Positions 14,582 to 25,700 are shown, numbered from the stretch's first letter. The stretch: 64,000 nucleotides of DNA from Pseudomonas tohonis (GCF_012767755.2 NZ_AP023189.1:1736001-1800000), one strand, 5' to 3'. The notes: generated by a model not told the origin, from the letters alone. Translations and numbers: made by a program.

Positions 14582-15268
14582 CTATCCCTCTCCAATGGCG
14601 AAGCCTTCGGCGCGCATCTTCTGCAGGATGTCCTGCCAGCGCGAAAGCTTCTTGCTGTCACCACTGCGCTTGCCGGCGGTGTACAGGCCTTCGGCGTTGA
14701 AGGCGTACACGGGCAGCAGGTCCTTGCGTTGCGAGGCCGGCCTTATTTCGCCGATCAGGTTGTCCAGTACCAGCGGGTCCGAGCTGGGGCTGGCGTAGTA
14801 GGTGAGCACCATGTGTGCCTGGTTGTAGTTGAGCGCCTTGACGTAGGTGATGCGCAGTTTCTCGGACGGGATGCCGAGGCGGCGCAGGGTGAAGTACTTG
14901 GCGATGGAGTAGTCCTCGCAATCGCCGGCGCCCTTGACCAGGGCCTCGACGGGGGTGGCCCAGTAATCGTTCTCGCCCCAGTTGCGCTGGTCGTCGACGA
15001 AGCGCAGCTGGCGGTTGAAGAAGCGGTTGACCGTGGCGAGCTTCTCCTTCTCCGGCAGCTCGCCACTGCTGTCGATCAGCGCGCTCCAGGCCTCGATGCG
15101 CTCCTTGGCGGTGCCGAGGCTGCCGTAGCGCTTCTGCGCGTTCTGCAGGATCAGGCCGAAATCCCAGTTGGCGGCGACCGCCGAGACCAGCAGGCAGGCG
15201 AGCAGGGCCAGCCATGTCGTCCATGGCCGTCCTCGCTTCGCTTTCGCACGCCGCCCTAGCTGCATCAT
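14582..15268 (-). CDS. lapG: LapG periplasmic cysteine protease
   Basis: 228 residues of the transglutaminase-like DUF920/peptidase C93 family. A hydrophobic export segment lies near the N-terminus (about 17-33). The catalytic triad is visible as Cys in GDCEDYS, His in NQAHMVL and Asp in LDNLIG. LapG cleaves the N-terminal retention module of LapA-type adhesins and is calcium dependent in studied homologues. Here the cleavage site of the neighbouring adhesin lies outside the window. Two ATG codons are adjacent at the start; GGAG lies just upstream. Immediate downstream partner: lapD. Confidence 0.95.
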   Translation of the reverse strand: MMQLGRRAKAKRGRPWTTWLALLACLLVSAVAANWDFGLILQNAQKRYGSLGTAKERIEAWSALIDSSGELPEKEKLATVNRFFNRQLRFVDDQRNWGENDYWATPVEALVKGAGDCEDYSIAKYFTLRRLGIPSEKLRITYVKALNYNQAHMVLTYYASPSSDPLVLDNLIGEIRPASQRKDLLPVYAFNAEGLYTAGKRSGDSKKLSRWQDILQKMRAEGFAIGEG

Positions 15269-15352
15269 CAGGGTCTCCGCCCTTGGATCAGTGCAGTCTA
15301 GGTGGTGGTCGGGCTTTTTGCCGGTGGGCTTGGAGGGTGTTGCGGGGTGGGC

Positions 15353-15754
15353 TCAGTCTCGGCCCAGGGTCTTCTGGCGAAGGATGTAGACGGTGACCAG
15401 CACGGCGCTGGTGAGCATGAAGCCGCGCGCCCAGGGCAGGGGCACGAGGTAGCAGGAGAAGGCGATGCTGACCCACATCAGGCCGATGGCGTAGACCTTG
15501 CCCTTGAGCGGGATGCCGTTGCCTTCGAGGTAGTCCCTGATCCAGGGCCCGAGATGCCTGTGGTTGACCAGCCAGAGGTAGAAGCGCCGCGAGCTGCGCA
15601 CGAAGCAGGCGGCGGCCAGGAGAAGGAAGGGCGTGGTCGGCAATACCGGCAGGAAGATGCCGATCACGCCCAGGGCGACGGCGAGCCAGCCGACCACCAG
15701 CAGTACGTAGCGCACTGCCGGGCTGCGGCTCTGGCGGATGTCACCGTGCGCCAT
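15353..15754 (-). CDS. YbaN/DUF454 family inner-membrane protein
   Basis: 133 residues with hydrophobic segments at about 16-36 (VLLVVGWLAVALGVIGIFLP), 40-50 and two near the C-terminus. The motif LPVLPTTPFLLLAAACF followed by SxRFYxWLxNHxxLGPWIRDY is characteristic of the DUF454/YbaN family. No enzymatic function is known. It starts 13 nt downstream of the UPF0149 gene on the same strand, so the two probably share a transcript. Confidence 0.88.
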   Translation of the reverse strand: MAHGDIRQSRSPAVRYVLLVVGWLAVALGVIGIFLPVLPTTPFLLLAAACFVRSSRRFYLWLVNHRHLGPWIRDYLEGNGIPLKGKVYAIGLMWVSIAFSCYLVPLPWARGFMLTSAVLVTVYILRQKTLGRD

Positions 15755-15767
15755 CAGCGCGACCGTC

Positions 15768-16352
15768 TCAGTGACGCGGCTTGAGCAGGGCGGGCTTTTC
15801 TTCCGGGGCGTTGCACAGCAGGAACAGGGCGGTGAGCAGCTCGGGGATCTGCTCGACCATTTCGTCGACCAGGTTGCGATCGGCGGCGATATCGGCGAAT
15901 TCGGGCTGTTCGTCGAACAGGCCGGAACCGACCATGATCGGCAGCAGCAGCTCGCTGACTTCCTCTTCGGCGTCTTCGAACCATACGGACTCGCGCAGGA
16001 ACACGCCTTCCATGAAGCCGATGCACCAGCCGCGCAGGTCGGAATCGTCCGGGTCGTCGCCCAGGTCGAGGTCGCAGGGCATCTCCGGGTCTTCGTCGCT
16101 GGCCAGCTGGCGGGCGATGTGGGCCTTGAGCAGCAGCAGGGTGGCTTCGATCTCCTCGCGCTCGGCGTCGCTGCGGTAGTGCGGCGGCTCGGCGAACAGG
16201 GCGTCGATCCACTCGCGCTCCGGAACCTGGTCCGGGCAGATGCACAGGGCGGTCAGGTAGCCATGGGCGGCCACGTAGTCCAGGGCTTCTTCGTGCAGGT
16301 CATCGGCATCGAGGAAGGCTTGCAGGCGGGACAGTTGCTCAGCGAAGGACAT
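15768..16352 (-). CDS. UPF0149/YecA-YgfB family protein
   Basis: 194 residues, acidic and helical, cytoplasmic. The N-terminus (LHGYL-like AHGYLTALCICPDQV), central DPDDSDLRGWCIGFMEGVFLRE and C-terminal stretch fit the YecA-like UPF0149 family. The C-terminal SEC-C zinc motif of E. coli YecA is absent. The biochemical role is unknown. It is read away from recQ; the 136-nt gap between the two starts carries both promoters. Confidence 0.87.
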   Translation of the reverse strand: MSFAEQLSRLQAFLDADDLHEEALDYVAAHGYLTALCICPDQVPEREWIDALFAEPPHYRSDAEREEIEATLLLLKAHIARQLASDEDPEMPCDLDLGDDPDDSDLRGWCIGFMEGVFLRESVWFEDAEEEVSELLLPIMVGSGLFDEQPEFADIAADRNLVDEMVEQIPELLTALFLLCNAPEEKPALLKPRH

Positions 16353-16458
16353 CGTGGGACTACCTTGAGGAATAAACGAGGGTGGATTCTAGTCGAGTGG
16401 GAGGCCCGCGGCAAAAGCGGCCCCGATGGGCGAGGGCTTCCTCAGGCGTTCGCTGACG

Positions 16459-16464
16459 TATAAT
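16459..16464 (+). promoter_or_regulatory. Consensus -10 box of recQ
   Basis: A perfect TATAAT lies 24 nt before the recQ ATG. The -35 at the expected spacing is weak (about 16436-16441). The implied leader is under 20 nt and includes GGAG at 16479-16482. Confidence 0.65.
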
Positions 16465-16488
16465 GCGCGGCTTCATTCGGAGACCCGC

Positions 16489-18621
<2,133 letters not shown>

Positions 18622-18858
18622 GGCCGCCGTCACGGGCGCGCCGCATAAGACGCGCCCGACGACTTGTGGCGGATTCCGCCTGCTACTAATGTGCACCTAG
18701 GCCTCCGGCCGGCGATGTGAGGTCGCCGGCCCCGACAGGAGGCGCAGGGCCCGCGACGATGGACCGTCTATGTGAGGTAGGCGGTTTTCCGCACGGGCCC
18801 GAGGCTGCAAGGCCGGGCGCAGCAGTATGTCCCGGGCCCATAAAAAGAAGAGGTGGCA
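18622..18858 (+). other. Structured gap before the diguanylate cyclase gene
   Basis: The 237-nt gap holds a possible recQ terminator stem without a T tract (GGGCGCG/CGCGCCC, about 18635-18657) and a perfect 9-bp hairpin (18707-18715 with 18723-18731). The string ATGTGAGGT occurs twice, at about 18715 and 18770. The region looks like a structured 5' leader, but I cannot assign it to a known riboswitch. Confidence 0.4.
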
Positions 18859-20028
18859 GTGTCGACACTCAACGCCTGGCTGGACGAAGTACGCCCCAAT
18901 CCCTATGCCGATCAACTTGCCCTGGGATTCCGGCAGCTGCGGTTCGTCCGTCCCCTGGAGCAGGAATACCGTAATTTCTTCCTCGAGCAGACCTTCGACC
19001 TCAAGCGCATCGCGCTGCTGCTCGGCTTGCCGATCTGGCTGGCCTTCGCCTTTCTCGACTTCCACCTGATCGCCTCTTCCGAACGCTGGTGGATGCTCGC
19101 CGTGCGCCTGGGCGTGCTGGTGCTGCTGGTGGTCTGCGGGCTGCTGATCCTGCAGCGGCGCCATGTGCACCTGCTGGTGCCGCTGAGCCTGGTGTGTGTC
19201 AGTGCGCTGGGCATAGGCGCGGCGGCGGTGGTGGCCATCGCCCACCGGGTCGACCCGTCATTCCCCTATGAAGGGCTGCTGCTGGTGTGCATGGCGGCCT
19301 ATTTCGTGGTCGGGCTGCGCCTGGGCGAGGCATTGCTGGTGTCGGTCCTGATCCTGGTGGCCTACGTGGCGCTGGAGCTCTGGGCCGGGCTGCCCTGGCC
19401 GCGGCTGGTGAACAACCTGCTGTTCCTCGTGTTCGGCAACCTGGTGGGAGCGGTGGGCTGCTACCTGCTGGAGTTCAAGTCCCGCGAGCATTTCCTCATC
19501 AGCCGGCTGATGCGCGTGCTGGCCGAGCACGACAGCCTGACCGGCCTGCACAACCGGCGCAGCTTCAACCGCCAGCTGGAGCGCGTGTGGCGGCAGGCCC
19601 AGCGCGAGGGGCTGCCCCTGGCGCTGCTGCTGTGCGATGTCGACCACTTCAAGGCCTACAACGATCTCTACGGCCACCAGGGCGGCGACCAGGCCCTGCA
19701 GCGGGTCGCCGAGGTGCTCGAGGACGCCGCGCGACGACCGCTGGACATGGCGGTACGCCTGGGTGGCGAGGAGTTCGCCGTGCTCCTCTACGGCACGCCG
19801 GAGGCCGAGGCGCGGCAGTGCGCTGAGAATGTGCGTGCGGCCCTGGAGCGCCTGGCCATCCGCCACGAGGGTTCCCAGGTCGCCGAGGTGCTGACGATGT
19901 CCATCGGCCTGGCCTGCATCGCGCCGGGCAGCGACACGCCGCTCGGCCAGCTCTATGAACTCTACGAGCACGCCGACCGCGCGCTCTACGAGGCCAAGGC
20001 CTTCGGGCGCAACCAGGTGGTGGCGTAG
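18859..20028 (+). CDS. Membrane-anchored GGDEF diguanylate cyclase
   Basis: 389 residues from the GTG at 18859 (GAGG five bases before); a GTG six bases upstream is an alternative. The N-terminal half has five to six hydrophobic segments (about 45-200) and no recognisable soluble sensor. The C-terminal GGDEF domain (about 220-385) has the intact active motif GGEEF and an RxxD inhibitory site (RPLD) five residues before it, so it should be active and product-inhibited. Substrate DSLTGLHNRRSF and metal CDVDHFKAYND motifs are present. It would make c-di-GMP, the signal read by the nearby LapD; a functional link is only inferred. Confidence 0.92.
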   Translation: MSTLNAWLDEVRPNPYADQLALGFRQLRFVRPLEQEYRNFFLEQTFDLKRIALLLGLPIWLAFAFLDFHLIASSERWWMLAVRLGVLVLLVVCGLLILQRRHVHLLVPLSLVCVSALGIGAAAVVAIAHRVDPSFPYEGLLLVCMAAYFVVGLRLGEALLVSVLILVAYVALELWAGLPWPRLVNNLLFLVFGNLVGAVGCYLLEFKSREHFLISRLMRVLAEHDSLTGLHNRRSFNRQLERVWRQAQREGLPLALLLCDVDHFKAYNDLYGHQGGDQALQRVAEVLEDAARRPLDMAVRLGGEEFAVLLYGTPEAEARQCAENVRAALERLAIRHEGSQVAEVLTMSIGLACIAPGSDTPLGQLYELYEHADRALYEAKAFGRNQVVA

Positions 20029-20117
20029 TTCGTCCCCCCGGGTGGCGCGGTGCGTGACTGCGTGGCCTGGTACGCCGGTGCTAGGATCTGCGCCTTCACC
20101 ACCGACGAGCCCTGCCC

Positions 20118-21134
20118 ATGGACAAGCTGATCAGCGCCGACGGCCAGCCGCACTACGGCCTTTTCGACGGCACCCCCGGCCTGGTCAACCACCGTGACTT
20201 CGATTTCCGCTCGCCCATGGGGCGTCGTCTCGGCGCCCTGGCGAAGTGGCGGCGCTTCCACCAGTTCCAGTATTTCGGCTTGATCAGCGACCAGCTCATC
20301 GGCGGCTGCGCGCTGGCCGACCTGAGCCTGGTGGGCGTGGGCTTCGTCTACCTGTTCCACCCGGCCAGCGGGCGCATGATCGAGCGCCAGTTCAAGCTGC
20401 CGCTGGGGATGGGCACGCGCTTCTCGCAAGCCCCGGACGATGGTGTCTGCGAGCTGCGCCAGGGCCGCAACCTGCTGCGACTGGAGAACTCGCCCAAGCC
20501 GAAGGAGAAGCGCCTGCTGGTGCAACTGGACGACGGCACCCGCATCGACGCGCGTTTCTCCGAGGACGAGCCGGCCTTCCAGCCCATGAGCCTGTGCACG
20601 CCCACGGCGGTGAACGGCTGGGTCTATGCGCGCAAGGTGGCGGGCGTCGCCTGCCGGGGCGAGGTGCACTGCGAGCTGGGTCAGTTCGACCTGCAGGCCA
20701 TCGGCGCCTTCGCCCACCACGATTGGTCCGCCGGCTACATGCGCCCGGAGACCTTCTGGAACTGGGCCTGCCTGTCCGGCGAGGCGCAGGGGCGGCGGGT
20801 AGGGCTGAACCTGTCCTGCGGGGTCAACGAGACCAGCTTCACCGAGAACTGCTTCTGGATCGATGGCGAGCTGATCAAGGTGGATTGCGTGCGTTTCGCC
20901 TTCGATCGCGACCGGCCGCTGGAGGAGTGGCGGATCACCTCAGCCGACGGCCAGGTGGCGTTGCGCTTCGTGGGCACCGGGTTGCACAAGGAGCGCCTGA
21001 ACCTGGGCTTCATCGCCAGTAACTTCAAGCAGATCTTCGGGCGCTTCGATGGCGTGCTCCGGCCGCATGGGCGACCGGCCCTGGAAATCGATGGGCTGTG
21101 GGGCTTTGTCGAAGATCAATATGTGAAGTGGTAG
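20118..21134 (+). CDS. DUF2804 family protein
   Basis: 338 residues. The start MDKLISADGQPHYGLFDG with conserved LAKWRRFHQFQYFGLIS, HDWSAGYMRPETFWNWACLSG and CGVNETSFTENCFW segments identifies the DUF2804 family. The fold is predicted beta-rich and may relate to AttH/lipocalin-like hydrolases, but no reaction is established. No signal peptide is visible. It stands alone between the cyclase and marR; a TAGGAT string about 35 nt upstream may be its -10 box. Confidence 0.87.
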   Translation: MDKLISADGQPHYGLFDGTPGLVNHRDFDFRSPMGRRLGALAKWRRFHQFQYFGLISDQLIGGCALADLSLVGVGFVYLFHPASGRMIERQFKLPLGMGTRFSQAPDDGVCELRQGRNLLRLENSPKPKEKRLLVQLDDGTRIDARFSEDEPAFQPMSLCTPTAVNGWVYARKVAGVACRGEVHCELGQFDLQAIGAFAHHDWSAGYMRPETFWNWACLSGEAQGRRVGLNLSCGVNETSFTENCFWIDGELIKVDCVRFAFDRDRPLEEWRITSADGQVALRFVGTGLHKERLNLGFIASNFKQIFGRFDGVLRPHGRPALEIDGLWGFVEDQYVKW

Positions 21135-21179
21135 ATACAAAGCTGCGCTTGCTCCCGGCTGTCGCCTATGGTTAGCTCG

Positions 21180-21190
21180 CTAATTATTAG
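21180..21190. promoter_or_regulatory. Candidate operator upstream of marR
   Basis: CTAATTATTAG is a perfect 11-bp palindrome (CTAAT-T-ATTAG) in an AT-rich patch, 24 nt before the marR start. A further TTAGGCAGTTAG follows. MarR repressors bind such short palindromes, often at their own promoter. This is inferred from position. Confidence 0.5.
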
Positions 21191-21214
21191 TTTAGGCAGT
21201 TAGAGTCCGTTTCA

Positions 21215-21649
21215 ATGTCCCATACCGATCAACACCGCTTCGCCATGCAGCTCGCGCAGATGTCGCGAGCCTGGCGCGCGGAGCTGGACCGCCGGCTCGT
21301 CGACCTCGGCCTGTCCCAGGCTCGCTGGCTGGTTCTCCTGCATCTCGCCCGCTTCGAAGAACTCCCCACCCAACGTGAACTGGCGCAGAGCGTCGGCGTC
21401 GAGGGCCCGACCCTGGCCCGCCTGCTCGACAGCCTCGAGGCCCAGGGGCTGGTGCAGCGCCTGGCCGTCGCCGAGGACCGCCGGGCGAAGAAGATCACCC
21501 TGTGCCCCAAGGCACGGCCGCTAATCGAGAAGATCGAGGCCATTTCCAACCAGCTGCGCAGGGAGGTCTTCACCGGCATCGATGAAGAAGAGCTGCGTCG
21601 CTGCCAGCAGATCCACGCGCAGATACTGGCCAACCTGGAACGGCGTTGA
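21215..21649 (+). CDS. MarR-family transcriptional regulator
   Basis: 144 residues. A winged helix lies at about 30-105, with TQRELAQSVGVEGPTLARLLDSLEAQGLVQR as recognition helix and turn, and the wing as AVAEDRRAKKITL. The SlyA/MarR pattern is complete. It overlaps the following exporter gene (TGATG), so the pair is translationally coupled. The usual arrangement is a ligand-released repressor of its own operon. The inducing compound is not indicated. Confidence 0.93.
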   Translation: MSHTDQHRFAMQLAQMSRAWRAELDRRLVDLGLSQARWLVLLHLARFEELPTQRELAQSVGVEGPTLARLLDSLEAQGLVQRLAVAEDRRAKKITLCPKARPLIEKIEAISNQLRREVFTGIDEEELRRCQQIHAQILANLERR

Positions 21650-23049
21650 TGCAGGACCTCGAGGCCCTGCACGCGCGCTTCGGTCCGCGTTATCCGCAGT
21701 TGCTGCTCGGCCTGCTGATGGTCGGCAGCATGGCGATGATCCTCGCCTCCACCAGCATCAACGTCGCCCTGCCGGCGATCATGGCGGACTTCGCCATCGG
21801 CCGGCCCCTGGCCCAGTGGCTCGCCACCGGCTTCCTCGCCGCGATGACCGCCGGGCTGCTGCTCGCCGCCTGGGCCCAGTCGCGCCTGGGCGCGCGACGC
21901 ACGGTGCAGGGCGGCCTGCTGGTCTTCACCCTCTGTTCCCTCCTGGCGCTGGCTGCCACCTCGGCCTGGGAGCTGATCGCCCTGCGTATCGTCCAGGGCG
22001 CCTGCGCCGGGATCATCCAGCCGCTGGCGATGGTCCTGATCTTCCGCATCTTCGCCGAGGGTGGCCGGGGCATGGCCCTGGGCATCTACGGGCTCGGGGT
22101 GATGATCGCGCCGACGCTCGGCCCGACCATCGGTGGCTACCTCATCGACCACTTCGGCTGGGAGGCGGTGTTCTGGTTGCCGCTGCCCATGTGCCTGCTG
22201 GCGGCGCTCGGTGCCCAGTGGCTGATGCCGTCGGACCGCGACCGGCGCACTCCGGGCGTCGACCTCGTCGCCTTCCTCTATCTCAGCGTCGCGCTGTTCG
22301 CCCTGCTCGGCGCCCTGGCCGAGGCCCAGCGCTTCGGCTGGCTGGCACCGAGCTGCTGGATCCCCGGGCTGCTCGGCGTACTTTCGACCCTGGCCTTCGT
22401 CCTGCGCAGCCGCGCCAGCGAGCGACCGCTGCTGCCCCTGCCACTGTGGCGCCACGCGGCGTTCCGCAAGGCGAGCGGGGTGGCGCTGGTGCTCGGCCTC
22501 GGCCTCTACGGCTCCACCTACCTGATCCCGCTGTTCCTGCAGACGGTCGAGGGCTACAGCGCCGGCCGCGCGGGGCTGTTGCTGCTGCCCACGGGCGTGG
22601 TGCTGGGCCTGGCGTCCTTCATCGGCGGCTGGCTCAGCGACAAGCTCTCCGCCGCACTGCTGCTGGTGGCCGGCCTGCTGGTGTTCGCGGCTTCGAGCCT
22701 CGGGCTGGGGCTGGTGGAGAGCGGTGCGTCCTTCGTGGTGCTGTGCTTCTGGGCCTGTGTCGGCCGCCTCGGCCTGGGCTTGCTGCTGCCGGCGCTGAGC
22801 ACCGGCTCGCTGGATGTGCTGAGTGCCGAGGAGCTGGCCCTCGGAGCCGGCGCCATCACCTTCGTGCGCCAGCTCGGCGGTGCCTTCGGCGTGAACCTGG
22901 TGACCTTCTTCTTGGAGTGGCGCCACCATGCCGGCGGCGGTGACGCGCTGGCCGAAGCCCTGGCGTTCCAGCAGACCTTTTGGCTGGTCGCGGGGCTTTT
23001 CCTGCTCGCTTTGTGGCCCGCCTGGGGTGTCAAAGCGACAAAAGGCTGA
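21649..23049 (+). CDS. MFS exporter of the DHA2 (EmrB/QacA) type
   Basis: 466 residues from the ATG that overlaps the marR stop by one base. It has about 14 hydrophobic segments. Family motifs: early STSINVALPAIMADF (motif D1-like) and TMS5 motif C as GLGVMIAPTLGPTIGGYL, typical of drug/proton antiporters of the EmrB/QacA group. It is a probable proton-driven efflux pump in the inner membrane. No EmrA-like adaptor is adjacent. Regulation by the coupled MarR protein is likely. Confidence 0.93.
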   Translation: MQDLEALHARFGPRYPQLLLGLLMVGSMAMILASTSINVALPAIMADFAIGRPLAQWLATGFLAAMTAGLLLAAWAQSRLGARRTVQGGLLVFTLCSLLALAATSAWELIALRIVQGACAGIIQPLAMVLIFRIFAEGGRGMALGIYGLGVMIAPTLGPTIGGYLIDHFGWEAVFWLPLPMCLLAALGAQWLMPSDRDRRTPGVDLVAFLYLSVALFALLGALAEAQRFGWLAPSCWIPGLLGVLSTLAFVLRSRASERPLLPLPLWRHAAFRKASGVALVLGLGLYGSTYLIPLFLQTVEGYSAGRAGLLLLPTGVVLGLASFIGGWLSDKLSAALLLVAGLLVFAASSLGLGLVESGASFVVLCFWACVGRLGLGLLLPALSTGSLDVLSAEELALGAGAITFVRQLGGAFGVNLVTFFLEWRHHAGGGDALAEALAFQQTFWLVAGLFLLALWPAWGVKATKG

Positions 23050-23315
23050 CGTAGCTCTATAAATATTCGCCAAGGGTGTGAAATACGTCACTTTCATGGC
23101 GAACTTGAAGTAAGATTCCTCCACCCTGATGGCCCAAGGCCGGTACGCCGGGCAATCTGGGAATTTACATCCATACTTATTTTCTGTTGGGTTCCAGGGA
23201 TCGTTACCCAGCGCGTCCACTTTCAATGCCAACGCCTGACTTTTGCCCCTCCATGGATACCGGATCGTAGGGAGGTGGCCGCGGCGTTCGAGCCGGCATG
23301 ACCGGGGGAGGGCAC

Positions 23316-25688
23316 ATGGCTCGAGTCAACAGGATCCTCGTTGCGTTTGCATCGGGACCCATCCTTTATTCCGGCCTGGCGTCCGCCATCGGCCTGGGCG
23401 AGATCACCCTGCATTCCGCGCTGAACCAGCCCCTCGAGGCGGAAATCGGCCTGCTCGACGTGGGCGACCTGACCGACAGCGACATCAAGGTCAGCCTGGC
23501 GTCGGCCGAAGTCTTCGAGCGTTCCGGCGTCGACCGCGTGCTGTTCCTCAACGACCTGCGCTTCAGCCCCATGATCCGGGGTTCCAGCGGCCGCATCCGC
23601 GTGGTTTCCAACAAGCCTGTGCGCGAGCCCTACCTGAACTTCATCGTCGAGGTGGCCCGGCCCAACGGCCGCCTGCTGCGCGAATACACCCTGCTGCTGG
23701 ACCCGCCGGAGTTCTCCGCCTACAACCCCGTGGCCGCGCCGCTGGGCGCTGCCGCCGGCCAGCGCGACGGCAGCCGTGGCGACGCGCCCGGCGCCGCCCG
23801 CCAACCCGCCCCCGCAGCCGCGCCGCCCGCCACCCAGGGCAAGCGCTACACGGTGGTCAAGGGCGACAGCCTGTGGGCGATCGCGCAGCGCCAGAGCGCT
23901 GGCAGCGGCATGAGCACCGCGCAGATGATGAACGGCATCCACGCGCTCAACCCCAGCGCCTTCGCCAATGGCGACCCGAGCCGCCTGAGCGTGGGCCAGA
24001 GCCTGTTGCTGCCGGATGCCGCGACGCTGTCAGCGAGCACCTCGACCGCCCCGGCCGCCGCCCCGGGCAGTGACGCACAAGCGACTTCGGGCAGCGCCCC
24101 GGGCCCGCTCTCCGCGCCCGCCAACCCGGGCCAGCCGGCGCCGCTGCCGCAGCAGATCGCTGAAGTCCAGCGCCGTGTCGACACCGAGCTGCTCAACAGC
24201 GAGAACGAACGCCTGCAATTGCGCCAGGACATCGCCGACCTCCAGCTCAAGCTGGAGAACCTGCAGCGCCAGATGGAGCAGAAGGACGCCCAGTTGGCGC
24301 GTCTGCAGGGCGCCCTGGACACCCGGGGTGCCGAAGGCGCCGTCGAGGGGGCGAACGTGCCGCCGGCAGGCGCTGCCGTCGCCCCGGACGCCGCTGTCGT
24401 GGGCAGCCCGTCCCAGGAGCCCGCCGATTCCCAGCCCGGGGTCACCCCGAGCGAAGCCCCGGCGCCGGCCGCCAGCGATACGTCCGCTTCCGCTCCCGCT
24501 CCCGCTGCCGACGCCGCGCAATCGCAGGCGGCTTCGCCGGACGCCGCGCCCCAGGTGGTGGTCGAGGCGCCGGCTGGCCAGGACACCTGGTCCCGTGCCC
24601 TGCTGGCCCTCGGTGGCGTGCTGCTGTTGGCCGTCCTGGCCCTGGTGCTGCTGCGCCGCCGCCAGGGGACCCGCCCCGAGGAAGCCGGGCCCGAGCGCGA
24701 ACCCGAGCCCAGGGTGCGCCCGGCTGTCGTGGCCGTCACCGCCGAGCGCCCGCGCATCGGTGCCGTGCCCCAGCCCCGAGTGGAGCCGGTGGTCGCCACC
24801 GCCGCTGCAGTGGCCGCCGCGCCCGCGCCTGCACCGGCGCCGCGCCCGCAACCCCAGCCCGTGGCTCCGCGTGCCTCCAGCGATTCCCTGGATGGCGCCA
24901 ACATCTACATCGCCTACGGTCGCTTCAGCGACGCCGAGAGCGCCCTGCGCGCGGCCATCGTCCAGGAGCCCAAGCGCACCGACCTGCGTTTCCGCCTGCT
25001 TGAGGTGCTCGGCGAGCTGCGTGATCGGAGCGGCTTCGCCGCCGAGGAGCGGAGCCTGCTGGAGATGGGCGTCGGCCCGGCGCGCATCGAGCAGATCAAG
25101 GCCCGCTACCCCGGCATCGATCAGAACACGAGTGCCGAGCCGATGCTGGCCGATCCGGAGTTCGTCCTCGCCGACGAGGCTGCCGACCAGCCCCCGGTCG
25201 CGCTTGTCGTGCACCGTGACGACGAGCTGACCGACGAGTTCCAGCTCAACCTCGACGACCTGCCGCTGGATGCCGACTGGGACAGCCTCAGCCCCTTCAA
25301 GACCGAGGCGCCCAAGGCCAAGGCGGCGGGCAAGGCCGAGCCGGTGCAGCACCACGTCGACCCCGCGTTCCGCAGCAACCTGCAGGACATGCCCGAGGTG
25401 TTCGAACTGGATGACCTGGAGCAGGCCGATCGCCTCGAACTGCCGGACCTGCCCCAGGCCGAAGAGCTGGGCGAGCTGACCTTCGACTTCGAGGACCCGC
25501 TGGAGGCCGATGACGACCTCGACCACCTGGCCGCGCGCCAGGAGAACCTGATGAAGCTCAACCTGGCCCTGGCCTACATCGACCAGGGCGACGTCGAAAG
25601 CGCCTGCAGCATCCTCAACGAGGTGATCGATGGCGGCGACGAGGAGCAGAAGCAGGAGGCCCGCCAGCTGCTGGCGAAGATCGCCTGA
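23316..25688 (+). CDS. FimV/HubP-family polar landmark protein
   Basis: 790 residues. The ATG at 23316 follows GGGGGAGGG. Order: signal/anchor (about 1-27), conserved FimV N-terminal domain (GLGEITLHSALNQPLEAEI...), LysM peptidoglycan-binding domain (about 175-235), Pro/Ala-rich linker, coiled coil (about 285-345), TM helix (about 430-450), acidic cytoplasmic part and a C-terminal TPR-like motif ending in QEARQLLAKIA. FimV proteins localise at cell poles and organise type IV pili, chemosensory and cAMP signalling. In Pseudomonas the main fimV lies beside asd and truA as I recall. Those are absent here, so this may be a second paralogue; I leave the symbol blank. The 266-nt upstream gap is AT-rich near 23050-23115 and likely holds the promoter. 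Confidence 0.9.
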   Translation: MARVNRILVAFASGPILYSGLASAIGLGEITLHSALNQPLEAEIGLLDVGDLTDSDIKVSLASAEVFERSGVDRVLFLNDLRFSPMIRGSSGRIRVVSNKPVREPYLNFIVEVARPNGRLLREYTLLLDPPEFSAYNPVAAPLGAAAGQRDGSRGDAPGAARQPAPAAAPPATQGKRYTVVKGDSLWAIAQRQSAGSGMSTAQMMNGIHALNPSAFANGDPSRLSVGQSLLLPDAATLSASTSTAPAAAPGSDAQATSGSAPGPLSAPANPGQPAPLPQQIAEVQRRVDTELLNSENERLQLRQDIADLQLKLENLQRQMEQKDAQLARLQGALDTRGAEGAVEGANVPPAGAAVAPDAAVVGSPSQEPADSQPGVTPSEAPAPAASDTSASAPAPAADAAQSQAASPDAAPQVVVEAPAGQDTWSRALLALGGVLLLAVLALVLLRRRQGTRPEEAGPEREPEPRVRPAVVAVTAERPRIGAVPQPRVEPVVATAAAVAAAPAPAPAPRPQPQPVAPRASSDSLDGANIYIAYGRFSDAESALRAAIVQEPKRTDLRFRLLEVLGELRDRSGFAAEERSLLEMGVGPARIEQIKARYPGIDQNTSAEPMLADPEFVLADEAADQPPVALVVHRDDELTDEFQLNLDDLPLDADWDSLSPFKTEAPKAKAAGKAEPVQHHVDPAFRSNLQDMPEVFELDDLEQADRLELPDLPQAEELGELTFDFEDPLEADDDLDHLAARQENLMKLNLALAYIDQGDVESACSILNEVIDGGDEEQKQEARQLLAKIA

Positions 25689-25700
25689 CGCGGCCCGTGA

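Noticed and set aside
18695..18731. GCCTCCGGCC resembling part of a c-di-GMP-I (GEMM) riboswitch before a GGDEF gene
   Set aside because: The conserved aptamer core and second stem of that class are not present; a ten-base match in GC-rich DNA is weak.
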